From NCBI GenBank assembly GCA_041648505.1, contig JBAZOY010000028.1, positions 1 to 28,881 of the forward strand: 28,881 nt of DNA. Direction: 5' to 3'. Below the pieces are notes generated by a model, which was not told the origin of the DNA, ran no database searches, and saw only the letters and a list, made by a program, of their open reading frames with translations. Each line of letters begins with the position of its first letter. Position 1 is the stretch's first letter. The translations under genes and the position numbers were made by a program. Below, piece by piece: positions 1 to 7,167 of the stretch. This DNA comes from JBAZOY01 sp041648505. GTDB taxonomy: Bacteria > Desulfobacterota > Syntrophia > Syntrophales > CG2-30-49-12.

Positions 1-313
1 AATATTTGTAAGGCGTTATCAAGTTTTGGGACAAAATATCCTTTTTCAGTAAGAAGTTTTTATATCGCAGCATAATTGGAACAGGGCTTTTTCAACAGCC
101 CCACAGCGCCCATTTATTTAAATCACAAACAAAATCAAAGAACTAATTGAGAATCTCAACAGGGCTCTTATACGATACGGAAACCACACCTCTCAGCCAG
201 CCCGTTGCCGGACGCTTTCCCTGTTTTGTTAAATCACAAATTATTATGGCAAGTGTCCCTGATTAATCCTGACTAATCAGGGAAAATGGCACAGATGTAT
301 GGCACATCAAAAA
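1..313. other. Intergenic region with short repeats
   Basis: I see no gene here. The stretch holds a GC stem (GGGCT at 84-88 with AGCCC at 97-101), the palindrome TTGAGA-A-TCTCAA at 147-159, and two short direct repeats: AACAGGGCT at about 80 and 158, and TTAAATCACAAA at 118-129 and 229-240. It may be the worn edge of a repeat or mobile element, but no transposase remnant is readable. Confidence 0.4.
256..283. repeat. Perfect 10-bp inverted repeat (hairpin or operator)
   Basis: TCCCTGATTA at 256-265 is perfectly complementary to TAATCAGGGA at 274-283, with an 8-nt loop. No T-run follows on either strand, so it is not a classical terminator. It lies about 30 bp upstream of the Cys-rich/DUF2284 gene pair and could be an operator or the 5' stem of their leader. 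Confidence 0.6.
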
Positions 314-457
314 ATGACGAGTAAAAAAATGAGTCTCAATGATTATTTAAAATGTCCGGGACCTGATCGTATCTTGAACGCTGTTCCGGAAAAGTACATG
401 TGCCCTGATTGTGGATGTGAGGTTGAAATTTGTGCAGGTGAAAAGAAAGGGAGATGA
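314..457 (+). CDS. 47-aa cysteine-rich (zinc-ribbon-like) small protein
   Basis: A short reading frame of 47 residues. It carries Cys14 followed by Pro-Gly-Pro, and a C-terminal CPDCGC knuckle (Cys30, Cys33, Cys35) with Cys40, as in half zinc ribbons or small metal-binding proteins. Its TGA stop (455-457) overlaps the ATG of the DUF2284 gene (454) in an ATGA arrangement, so the two are probably translationally coupled and work together. The start is uncertain: ATG 314 has no clear ribosome site, and ATG 329 is an in-frame alternative. The overlap and the cysteine pattern are visible in the sequence; metal binding is inferred. I know of no assigned function. Confidence 0.6.
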   Translation: MTSKKMSLNDYLKCPGPDRILNAVPEKYMCPDCGCEVEICAGEKKGR

Positions 458-1095
458 TGCAATTGAATGATGAGACAACAAATAAATCTGGGCTTAACAA
501 AGATAAAACCGATCTGGGTCTGGGAAAATTGGTTCGACTGGCCTGTTCATCAGGTGCAAGTGATGCTAAAATGATCTCATCGAGCGATATTTCAGTCGAA
601 GACTTTCTGGCAAGCTTATGCAATAAAGATCAATGCGAAAATTACGGACTGTCGATGAGTTGTCCTCCGCATGTTTCCGGTCCGTCAGAATTCCGTAAAT
701 TGCAGCAAGTTCTTAAACAAGCCATAGCCGTAAGGATAGTTGTTCCTTCAGCCGCCCTTTTTTCTGATGAACGTAAAAAAATAATGAGATCGCTTCATGA
801 AGTCGTATCCGGTGTTGAGCGGGCAGCAGTCGAAACCGGTTATTTCGATTCAAAGGCTTTTGCCGGGGGTTCCTGCAAAGAACTTTTCTGCTATGATCAT
901 TCAAGTTGTCGCATATTGTCAAAAGGAGATGAATGCCGCTACCCGAAATACGCCCGACCTTCCATGTCCGGTTTCGGTATTAATGTTTCCGAACTAATGA
1001 AGGCTTGCGGATGGTCTGCGGATATTAACACCATTGAAGCAGTATCTAATACTGACTCAATGTCATGGGTTGCAGGTCTGATCCTGATCGGTTAA
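454..1095 (+). CDS. DUF2284 family metal-binding protein
   Basis: A 213-residue cytoplasmic protein that I recognise as DUF2284 (predicted metal-binding protein). The diagnostic first cluster is Cys-x4-Cys followed by GLSMSCPP near residues 56-71. A second cysteine-rich block near residues 139-162 contains GGSCKELFC, a further Cys pair, and the ending CRYPKYARPSMS. Members of the family are common in anaerobes and methanogens and are thought to bind an Fe-S cluster or metal; no reaction is established. The start overlaps the stop of the 47-aa Cys-rich protein and is preceded by GGGAG inside that gene. Family assignment is from motif recognition by eye. Confidence 0.85.
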   Translation: MMQLNDETTNKSGLNKDKTDLGLGKLVRLACSSGASDAKMISSSDISVEDFLASLCNKDQCENYGLSMSCPPHVSGPSEFRKLQQVLKQAIAVRIVVPSAALFSDERKKIMRSLHEVVSGVERAAVETGYFDSKAFAGGSCKELFCYDHSSCRILSKGDECRYPKYARPSMSGFGINVSELMKACGWSADINTIEAVSNTDSMSWVAGLILIG

Positions 1096-1132
1096 TTCCG
1101 TTTCTAAATCAAAGCGCTATCTTCGTTGATTT

Positions 1133-1177
1133 AAAAAGGGACGACAACGGATGATAGAATCAAGCGTTGTCGTCTCC
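1133..1177 (-). terminator. Rho-independent terminator (minus strand)
   Basis: GACGACAACG at 1140-1149 pairs perfectly with CGTTGTCGTC at 1165-1174, and the stem extends two more pairs with a G-T wobble. Read on the minus strand, the stem is followed by CCCTTTTT. One arm contains the final codons of the small minus-strand gene at 1160-1318. It would end transcription coming from the CBS/permease/small-protein direction. Confidence 0.7.
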
Positions 1178-1318
1178 AGAACGCTCTTTACGAAAACGGT
1201 CAAGCGTTTCTTTCTTCTTAAATGCTCTGAATATATCTGGAATCACCGGAAAGAAGGCATAGAGAAAAACTACCAATAGTGCAATCAGTTCCGATACCTT
1301 GATATCATTACTTAACAT
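1160..1318 (-). CDS. 52-aa single-helix membrane protein
   Basis: A small minus-strand frame of 52 residues. It has a short acidic/polar N-terminus, one strongly hydrophobic helix (about residues 11-30, ending PVIPDIF) and a highly basic tail (FKKKETLDRFRKER), the layout of a one-pass inner-membrane protein with its C-terminus in the cytoplasm. A GGGCAGG stretch about 12 nt upstream of the ATG could be a weak ribosome site. The stop codon lies in the loop-proximal part of a rho-independent terminator, as expected for the last gene of a transcript. It lies 265 nt downstream of the ion permease and may be a small partner of it. Function unknown; no homologue recognised. Confidence 0.55.
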   Translation of the reverse strand: MLSNDIKVSELIALLVVFLYAFFPVIPDIFRAFKKKETLDRFRKERSGDDNA

Positions 1319-1583
1319 AAATTTTTTGCCTGCCCGTTATTATCACATCTGTGAATTTCAATTTGCCTTTGCCATGATTACTATCTTTATTGTGAAAATG
1401 TCTGCCATTATCTCCCTTCAAAGAAGAACTTATCTGCACGAAGATATTTCCATACCTGAATGGTGTCCCAGATGGCATGAGCGTTTCCCAAATAAACAAC
1501 GACGTGAACTATTCTTTCCTATTAATTCTTTGCACTCTGAGCCCTTTGTAAACATCTAATGGGCGTTCCGGATGAAGGTTTTC
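1319..1583. other. Spacer with a possible 16-aa micro-ORF
   Basis: No conventional gene is convincing here. On the minus strand a 16-codon frame (1358-1408; begins MADIFTIK) is preceded by a good Shine-Dalgarno, GAAGGGAG, 4 nt before its ATG. It could be a leader peptide for the 52-aa membrane protein just downstream, or chance. A 63-codon minus frame and an 86-codon plus frame across the region have no recognisable composition and look spurious. Confidence 0.3.
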
Positions 1584-2951
1584 TCATATATTAAACACGT
1601 AATAACGAAGCCACACGTAAATTGTACAGATAATGACGGACTCGATCATTAAGGGCATACCGTAGAGCATGAATTTTCTGAAGGAAATTGGGTGTCCCAT
1701 TTTTTCCGCCATGCCGACAACTATAACATTGGCAGAGGCGCCGATAGCTGTGCCGTTTCCGCCGAGACAGGCGCCCAGCGAGAGAGACCACCACATCGGC
1801 ATCAAATCCGGATGGTGAAGGAGACCGATGCCGGAAAGATTCGGCCAGAGCTGCTTGGCCATATCAATGATAAGCGGGTTCATCGTTGCGACATAGGGGA
1901 TATTATCGACAAAGGCGGAGGCAAAAGCGGAAAACCAGAGGACGATCATGCTCGTGCCCATCAGGTTCCCGTGGGTGAGCTCCAGCACTTTTATGGCCAT
2001 CCATTTGATGAGACCTACCTTTACTACGGCTCCAATGATAATAAACAGACCAATAAAGAAAAAGAGGGATGCCCACTCGACCTCCGCGAAGATATGATGA
2101 GGCTCTTTAATGCCGGAAACCAGAAGGAGGAGTCCCGCACCGAAGAGTGCAATGCTGGCCGGTTCCAGGTGAAGCGCACCGTGGCCAATAAATCCGATCA
2201 TTGTCATGGCCAGAACAACAAGAGATTTTTTAAGAAGCACCGGGTCTTTGATCGCCTCTTTCTCATTCATGGCCATGACGCGCTGACGCAGTTCCTCTTT
2301 GACAGTCATGTGCTTACCGAAGATGAGCTTGATGGTGAGGATAAAGACAATGAGAACAACAATAATGACAGGTGTAAGGTTGTACACAAAATCCATGAAG
2401 TTAAGTTGGGCCTTGGAGGCGATCATGATGTTCGGTGGGTCGCCGATTAGAGTGGCCGTTCCCCCGATGTTGGAAGCCAGGGTCTCGGTGATAAGGAAGG
2501 GTACGGGGTCCAGCTCCATGGCCTGGCAGATGAGAAGCGTGACCGGTGCGATGAGAAGCACCGTCGTTACGTTGTCCAAAAACGCTGAGACAACGGCCGT
2601 TACCGTTGATAAGATCGCCATGATCATGAAGGGCCTTCCCTTGGATATCTTGGCGCTTTTAATAGCAAGGTACTCGAAGCAACCTGTTGGTTTCATGATA
2701 TTAATGATCACCATCATGCTGATCAAAAGAAAGATAACGTTCCAGTCAACACCGATATCCATGGATGTGAAGGCCTCTTCCTGGGTTATAATTCCCATAA
2801 CGATCAGCAGGGCAGCCCCGAAGACGACCAGGATGGTTTTGTGGATTTTTTCCCATATGATGAGGGCATAGGCCAGAAGGAAGATCGACGTGGCGATCCA
2901 GAAGCTGGCGCCCATAACAATTTGATTTGTGGTTACAATTCCCTGGCTCAT
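1584..2951 (-). CDS. ArsB/NhaD superfamily ion permease (SLC13-like)
   Basis: A 455-residue polytopic inner-membrane transporter of the ion-transporter superfamily that includes NhaD Na+/H+ antiporters, ArsB and the P-protein group. Two repeated halves are visible: the first carries FLDNVTTVLLIAP and GGTATLIGDPPNIMIA, the second FVDNIPYVATM and GGNGTAIGASANVIVVG. The paired DN and TxIGxPPN/ANV motifs are the hallmark of this fold. The start ATG overlaps the stop of the CBS-domain gene by 4 nt and has a strong GGAGGTGAG site, so the pair is translationally coupled. Substrate cannot be read from sequence (Na+/H+, an organic anion or an oxyanion are possible); coupling to CBS domains hints at control by adenine nucleotides. 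Confidence 0.88.
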   Translation of the reverse strand: MSQGIVTTNQIVMGASFWIATSIFLLAYALIIWEKIHKTILVVFGAALLIVMGIITQEEAFTSMDIGVDWNVIFLLISMMVIINIMKPTGCFEYLAIKSAKISKGRPFMIMAILSTVTAVVSAFLDNVTTVLLIAPVTLLICQAMELDPVPFLITETLASNIGGTATLIGDPPNIMIASKAQLNFMDFVYNLTPVIIVVLIVFILTIKLIFGKHMTVKEELRQRVMAMNEKEAIKDPVLLKKSLVVLAMTMIGFIGHGALHLEPASIALFGAGLLLLVSGIKEPHHIFAEVEWASLFFFIGLFIIIGAVVKVGLIKWMAIKVLELTHGNLMGTSMIVLWFSAFASAFVDNIPYVATMNPLIIDMAKQLWPNLSGIGLLHHPDLMPMWWSLSLGACLGGNGTAIGASANVIVVGMAEKMGHPISFRKFMLYGMPLMIESVIICTIYVWLRYYVFNI

Positions 2952-3442
2952 TTCTCACCTCCATTATCTTCCTTAAGCATCGCCTTAGTGATGGCGAAGA
3001 AAACATCCCGCATGTAGAGCATTCCAACCACCTTGCCCGCTTTATCGAGTACGGGCATGCGTCGGATGTGCTTTCTCAGGATAAGATCAACACACTCCAT
3101 GAGAGGGTCATCCTCCCGTATGGTAATCACGGGACTGGTCATGATATCCTTTACTTTTCTATCCCCCGCTTTTTGGGCAAGGGACTCCAGCATTCCGTCC
3201 CATGTAAAGCTCCCCATGTCCATCATGGACATGTAGGACGGATATACCGCTCTCAGTGCGTCCGTCATGGAGAGCATCCCCACGAGATTTCCCGTCTCGT
3301 CAAGGACAGGCGCTCCCATGACGCCTATGCCTACCAGGTTTTCTCCACGGAAGCCGGTCCGGAGAAGTTTAACGGCCTCCTTCAATGTGTTATCCGGTTT
3401 CAGGTAATCATGAATGGGAATCATGATATCTTTCGCTCTCAT
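2948..3442 (-). CDS. Tandem CBS-domain protein
   Basis: A 164-residue soluble protein made of two CBS repeats (about residues 1-75 and 92-155). Typical phrases are VKDIMTSPVITIREDDPL and GKVVGMLYMRDVF in the second repeat, and AKDIMIPIHDYLKPDNTL and GNLVGMLSMTDALRA in the first. CBS pairs bind AMP, ADP, ATP or S-adenosylmethionine and often gate transporters. The ATG follows a near-perfect GGAGGGAG site, and the stop overlaps the ATG of the ArsB/NhaD-type permease, so the likely role is a regulatory subunit of that permease. The regulatory role is inferred from coupling; the domain call is secure. Confidence 0.88.
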   Translation of the reverse strand: MRAKDIMIPIHDYLKPDNTLKEAVKLLRTGFRGENLVGIGVMGAPVLDETGNLVGMLSMTDALRAVYPSYMSMMDMGSFTWDGMLESLAQKAGDRKVKDIMTSPVITIREDDPLMECVDLILRKHIRRMPVLDKAGKVVGMLYMRDVFFAITKAMLKEDNGGEK

Positions 3443-3585
3443 AAGCTCCCTCCTTTAGTTTTAATTTTTATTATTTACTTTTTATATTAAATAGTTATCC
3501 GCTTATGACTACATGAATCATGTAACTTTCCATTGAACCTTGCGTCAGGGAGTAATCCTCTTCAACAATTATCAGGACCGATATG

Positions 3586-3613
3586 CTAAAAAGCTCAACA
3601 GGTAAACTGGTTG
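3586..3613 (-). terminator. Possible terminator of the small secreted-protein gene
   Basis: On the minus strand CAACCAG and CTGTTG pair around a TTTAC loop with one bulged C, and the stem is followed by AGCTTTTTAG. It begins about 25 nt past the stop of the gene at 3639-3965. The stem is short and imperfect, so the call is tentative. Confidence 0.35.
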
Positions 3614-3638
3614 TTACGTGATAAAAAAATGTGGAATT

Positions 3639-3965
3639 TTACGAAGAAATTTGGGGCGGCGCCCGGCTGAGGTTGTACCAACAAACCGTAGAGGCGGGGG
3701 TAAATGAATCTTCACTGAAAAGTTGAAAACATGCTTTTTGATGGATATCCATGTCTACATTATTTGTTATGGCATGGGAAAAATGCTTCACTTTGAAGCA
3801 GGTGTTCTCTGAAGACGTGACATTCTCGTCAGGATGGTAGGCCTCAATTTTCAGGGCTGAGGTGAAAAATGCCTCATGACTATTGACTATCGAAGGTGTA
3901 AGAAGGAACAGTAAGACACTAAAAATGCATGAGATTCTCTTATAGACGGACCAACGTAATAACAT
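3639..3965 (-). CDS. Small secreted hypothetical protein
   Basis: A 108-residue frame with a clear N-terminal signal peptide (Arg/Lys, then a hydrophobic core SCIFSVLLFLLTPSIV, with a plausible cut near VNS/HEA), so the product is probably periplasmic. The mature part has four cysteines and ends YNLSRAPPQISS. The C-terminus resembles that of the small secreted protein that opens the RND efflux operon at 12568 (YSINKPPQNLLV), so it may be an orphan of the same family, possibly metal-related. A weak GAGAAG site precedes the ATG. It stands alone between the CBS gene and rpoH. No family name can be given with confidence. Confidence 0.5.
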   Translation of the reverse strand: MLLRWSVYKRISCIFSVLLFLLTPSIVNSHEAFFTSALKIEAYHPDENVTSSENTCFKVKHFSHAITNNVDMDIHQKACFQLFSEDSFTPASTVCWYNLSRAPPQISS

Positions 3966-4047
3966 GTCTTCTCACTACTTGCCTGTAATAATTACCTCAA
4001 CTAGATTTTGTCATATATAATTATGGGATGTCAATAATTTTTTTAGG

Positions 4048-4157
4048 GTCTGTTAGAAGCAAGTGAAGTAACCGGTTTAAGATGTCACCGGGAGGTGACA
4101 GATGAGACGGACAGATTATGTGCTACAACTCCGGACAGTTTACTTGCTTCTGACACC
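4048..4157. repeat. 110-bp element with imperfect terminal inverted repeats
   Basis: The left end (4048-4076) and right end (4131-4157) are imperfect inverted copies of about 27 bp, sharing AGAAGCAAGT exactly and ending in CCGG on the inner side. Between them lies the perfect palindrome GTCACC-GGGA-GGTGAC (4084-4099), which contains a Shine-Dalgarno followed by ATG and a 24-codon frame (4102-4176). The form resembles a miniature element or the joined ends of a decayed insertion sequence. No transposase is present. Confidence 0.5.
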
Positions 4158-4172
4158 TTGCCCTTTTCCCCC

Positions 4173-4201
4173 TTGACACATAAGTGCCGTGCAGCTATAC
4201 T
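4173..4201 (+). promoter_or_regulatory. Near-consensus sigma-70 promoter upstream of rpoH
   Basis: TTGACA (4173-4178), a 17-bp spacer and TATACT (4196-4201) match the housekeeping promoter consensus in 11 of 12 positions. The first gene downstream is rpoH at 4478. Transcription would start near 4208 and leave a leader of about 270 nt. The stretch 4202-4477 has no convincing gene and would be this leader. Confidence 0.7.
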
Positions 4202-4477
4202 TAATTATCAAAAGCGCAATGTTTTTTCTCTGAAACTGAAACCAGTGATGAATTCAAGCTTCATAATTTCCCCCATCCTGTTGGCGTGGAACTTTCGCAT
4301 ACTCAACTCCATACTACCCGCTTACATTAGCTGACTTACTTACGTTATAGCCAGAGAAGTCAATACTAGTGCGCGGTGTTGGAGGCTTGGTCCAAGGATT
4401 TCTTAGATATCCGGAACTGTTACCGTAAGCTGAAAGACAACTGAGCAGTAATTTTACATAACACAATTAACGAAAGA

Positions 4478-5362
4478 ATGGAGGAATATCAGGCCTTGAA
4501 GTTGCCAGTGTTTACCAGTTCTCTTGAGGTATATATCTCAGAAATCAACCGCTTTCAAATTCTGAAGGCGGAGGAAGAATTCCAAATGGCTGTTAGGTTC
4601 AAAAAATATAACGATTTGAAGGCTGCTGAGAAACTGGTTGTTTCAAATCTAAGATTCGTGGTCAAGATTGCCCATGAATATAAAAATTATGGGATAAAGC
4701 TCGCCGATCTGGTCCAGGAAGGAAATATCGGTTTATTGCATGCGGTAAAGAAGTTCGATCCTTATAAGGGATATAGACTTCTCTCCTATGCGGTCTGGTG
4801 GATAAGGGCATATATTCAGAATTTCATTATCAAATCATGGAGCCTGGTTAAGATGGGAACAACTCAGACCCAGAGAAAATTATTCTTTAAATTGAATGAG
4901 GCAAAGAAGAACCTGGAAATAATTTCCAAAAAAAAACCGGAATTTAAAGAAATTGCTGAATCTCTGGGGGTTAAAGAAGAAGAAGTCGTAGAAATGGACA
5001 ATCGTCTCTCTCACCGTGATCTTTCGCTGGATTCGTGCGTCACCACCAATGAAGATGATTCAAGGCCAATTATAGATTTTTTACCTTATGAAGGTGAAAG
5101 CCAGGAAACAATGTTGATCAAAAAAGAACGGTATGATCTGGTAAAGAGAAACATCGCCGGAGCATTGGTAACCCTTGATGAGCGAGAGAATTACATTATT
5201 AAAAATCGGGTTATGGCAGATAATCCTGAGACCCTTCAGGCAATTGGTACCCGGTACAATATTTCAAGGGAAAGGGCAAGACAACTCGAAAAACAGGCTC
5301 TTAAAAAACTGCGGCTTGCCCTGCCTCATCTGGAAGAAAAACCAAAATTACTGGAAGCTTAA
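4478..5362 (+). CDS. rpoH: RNA polymerase heat-shock sigma factor, sigma-32
   Basis: A 294-residue group 3 sigma factor of the RpoH class. Region 1.2 (SSLEVYISEINRF), region 2 (NLRFVVKIAHEY, LVQEGNIGLLHAVKKFDPYKGYRLLSYAVWWIRAYIQNFI), the RpoH-box sequence QRKLFFKLNEAKK of the 2.4-3 linker, and region 4 with its helix-turn-helix (YNISRERARQLEKQALKKLR) are all in order. It should direct transcription of chaperone and protease genes. The ATG at 4478 has only a weak upstream site; an in-frame TTG at 4496 follows GGAGG by 11 nt and is an alternative start. A strong promoter sits about 280 bp upstream. Its stop overlaps that of dnaB on the other strand. Confidence 0.95.
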   Translation: MEEYQALKLPVFTSSLEVYISEINRFQILKAEEEFQMAVRFKKYNDLKAAEKLVVSNLRFVVKIAHEYKNYGIKLADLVQEGNIGLLHAVKKFDPYKGYRLLSYAVWWIRAYIQNFIIKSWSLVKMGTTQTQRKLFFKLNEAKKNLEIISKKKPEFKEIAESLGVKEEEVVEMDNRLSHRDLSLDSCVTTNEDDSRPIIDFLPYEGESQETMLIKKERYDLVKRNIAGALVTLDERENYIIKNRVMADNPETLQAIGTRYNISRERARQLEKQALKKLRLALPHLEEKPKLLEA

Positions 5363-6714
5363 GCCATCCCATCTAAGACGGCGAGATTTTCAAAGCGGGT
5401 GTATTTTTCGAGAAAGGCCAGTTTTACCATCCCTGTAGGACCATTTCTCTGTTTTCCGATAATGATCTCTGCAAGACCTTTTTCCGGGTTATCCTCTGAT
5501 CTGTTGTAGACTTCGTCCCTATAGATGAAGGCAATCACGTCTGCATCCTGTTCAATAGCCCCCGATTCCCTCAAGTCAGCCATCTGCGGTCGTCTATTAG
5601 GTCTATCCTCCACTCTTCTGTTAAGCTGTGAAAGTGCTACCACGGGAACATTCAACTCCTTAGCCAATGCCTTCAGAGAACGGCTGATCTCAGATATTTC
5701 CTGTTCCCTCGAATCTCTACCACTACCACTTCTCATCAACTGAAGGTAATCAATGACAATCAAACCAAGGCCAACCTCAGCAGTCAGTCTTCTTGCCTTG
5801 GCCTTCATTTCAAGAACCATAATAGCCGGTGTATCGTCAATATATATGGGAACATCAGAGAGCCTACCGGCGGCCGTAGTCAATTTGGGCCAATCTGTCT
5901 CCCCGAGCATTCCTCTCCTGATCCGCATAGAGTCCACCCTGGCCTCTGAAGAAAGCAACCGGATAGCTAACTGTTCTTTTGCCATCTCGAGAGAAAATAT
6001 AGCGACGGTAATACCGGCCTCCAGCGCCGCATACCTGGCAATATTAAGGACAAGAGCGGTTTTACCCATACTGGGCCGACCGGCAACAATGATCAAATCA
6101 GATTTTTGCAGCCCTGTTGTCAGCTCGTCAATTTTTTCAAACCCGGTGGGAACACCGGTAACAAGTTCTTTTCTCTCATAAAGTTTCTCGATAGTTTTAA
6201 AGCTATCCTTGATAAGACCTTTGATGGGAAAAAAGGCGGGTTTGATCTTATTTTCGGATATCTCGAATATGGCTTGTTCTGCATCATCCAGAACATTGTC
6301 AACATTAGCCCCACTGTCGTAACTCCTGCTCAGAATATCGGTAGCTGTGCCGATAAGCCTGCGTAGAATCGACTTTTCCTTCACAATTTTCGCGTAGTGG
6401 GCTATATTGGCTGCCGATGGAACATTATCGACAAGAGAAGCCAGGTAGGTTGTTCCCCCCACCAGATCCAGTTGCTTTTTTTCCTTTAATATATTGCTGA
6501 GGGTAATCAGGTCACTCGGTTCGTTTCTGTCTGACAGTTCAAGGATGGCGGCAAATATTTTTCGATGGGATTCACTATAGAAATCACTTTTATCAAGTAT
6601 TTCTATAACATTGTTCAAATACTGGTTGGCCAGCAGGATTCCCCCGAGGATGGATTGCTCGGCCTCAATATTCTGTGGGGGTACTTTATGCAAGGAGGCA
6701 TCAATGTCCTTCAT
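5359..6714 (-). CDS. dnaB: Replicative DNA helicase DnaB
   Basis: A 451-residue hexameric helicase that unwinds the replication fork. The N-terminal helical domain (PPQNIEAEQSILGG) is followed by the RecA-like ATPase with Walker A GRPSMGKTAL, the DnaB signature FSLEMAKEQLAIRLL, Walker B LIVIDYLQLM and the C-terminal LAEIIIGKQRNGPTG. The length is normal and no intein is present. The ATG directly abuts the stop of rplI (TAAATG), with GAGGAG inside the rplI end, so the two are coupled. The stop codon overlaps that of the convergent rpoH, leaving no intergenic space for a terminator. The rplI-dnaB order is common in bacteria. Confidence 0.97.
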   Translation of the reverse strand: MKDIDASLHKVPPQNIEAEQSILGGILLANQYLNNVIEILDKSDFYSESHRKIFAAILELSDRNEPSDLITLSNILKEKKQLDLVGGTTYLASLVDNVPSAANIAHYAKIVKEKSILRRLIGTATDILSRSYDSGANVDNVLDDAEQAIFEISENKIKPAFFPIKGLIKDSFKTIEKLYERKELVTGVPTGFEKIDELTTGLQKSDLIIVAGRPSMGKTALVLNIARYAALEAGITVAIFSLEMAKEQLAIRLLSSEARVDSMRIRRGMLGETDWPKLTTAAGRLSDVPIYIDDTPAIMVLEMKAKARRLTAEVGLGLIVIDYLQLMRSGSGRDSREQEISEISRSLKALAKELNVPVVALSQLNRRVEDRPNRRPQMADLRESGAIEQDADVIAFIYRDEVYNRSEDNPEKGLAEIIIGKQRNGPTGMVKLAFLEKYTRFENLAVLDGMA

Positions 6715-7167
6715 TTACTCCTCGGCTTCACCGACAACCGTAATCTTAATCTCCACTGTAACACCAGGATCTAATTTAATCTTTACAGGAAATTCGCCAA
6801 AAGACCGGATCGGTTCTTTGAGAATGATGTTTTTTCTATCAACCTCTATGCCCTGTTTAAGAAGCAATTCTTCAATATCTCTTGTACTGACTGACCCAAA
6901 TAACTTTCCCTGTTCCCCCATGAGCCGCAGGATGGTACAATTTATCCCTGAAATCTTTTCCTCCAGAGCTTCAGCCTTTTTCTTTCTTGTTTCAGCCCGG
7001 TGCAGGATAATTTTCTTTTCATGCTCCAGGGCCTTAATATTTTTACCGCTCGCCTCTATGGCAAGACTCCTGGGAACCAGGAAATTTCTCGCATAGCCAT
7101 CGGCTACATTCAATGTATCTCCCACTTTTCCCAGAGATTCAACATCTTCCTTCAAAATAACCCTCAT
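6715..7167 (-). CDS. rplI: 50S ribosomal protein L9
   Basis: A 150-residue two-domain protein of the large ribosomal subunit near the L1 stalk. The N-terminal domain reads MRVILKEDVESLGKVGDTLNV-x-DGYARNFLVP, followed by the long connecting helix rich in Lys and Glu and the C-terminal domain (ISTRDIEELL-like, FGEFPVKIKL). The ATG at 7167 is preferred over an upstream in-frame start at 7185 because it begins the conserved MRVILKEDV and follows AAGGGGAATTTGT. It is followed immediately by dnaB, while rpsR lies 396 nt upstream. Confidence 0.96.
   Translation of the reverse strand: MRVILKEDVESLGKVGDTLNVADGYARNFLVPRSLAIEASGKNIKALEHEKKIILHRAETRKKKAEALEEKISGINCTILRLMGEQGKLFGSVSTRDIEELLLKQGIEVDRKNIILKEPIRSFGEFPVKIKLDPGVTVEIKITVVGEAEE

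Noticed and set aside
1299..1559. 86-codon plus-strand frame downstream of the permease
   Set aside because: No ribosome site, no domain, and it overlaps the better-supported small minus-strand frames.
1692..2450. 252-codon plus-strand frame opposite the ion permease
   Set aside because: It is the mirror of a clear transporter gene, rich in His, Arg and Asp, with no family features and no ribosome site.
4095..4334. 79-codon plus-strand frame upstream of rpoH
   Set aside because: It begins inside the palindrome of the 110-bp element, runs across the promoter and has no recognisable features.
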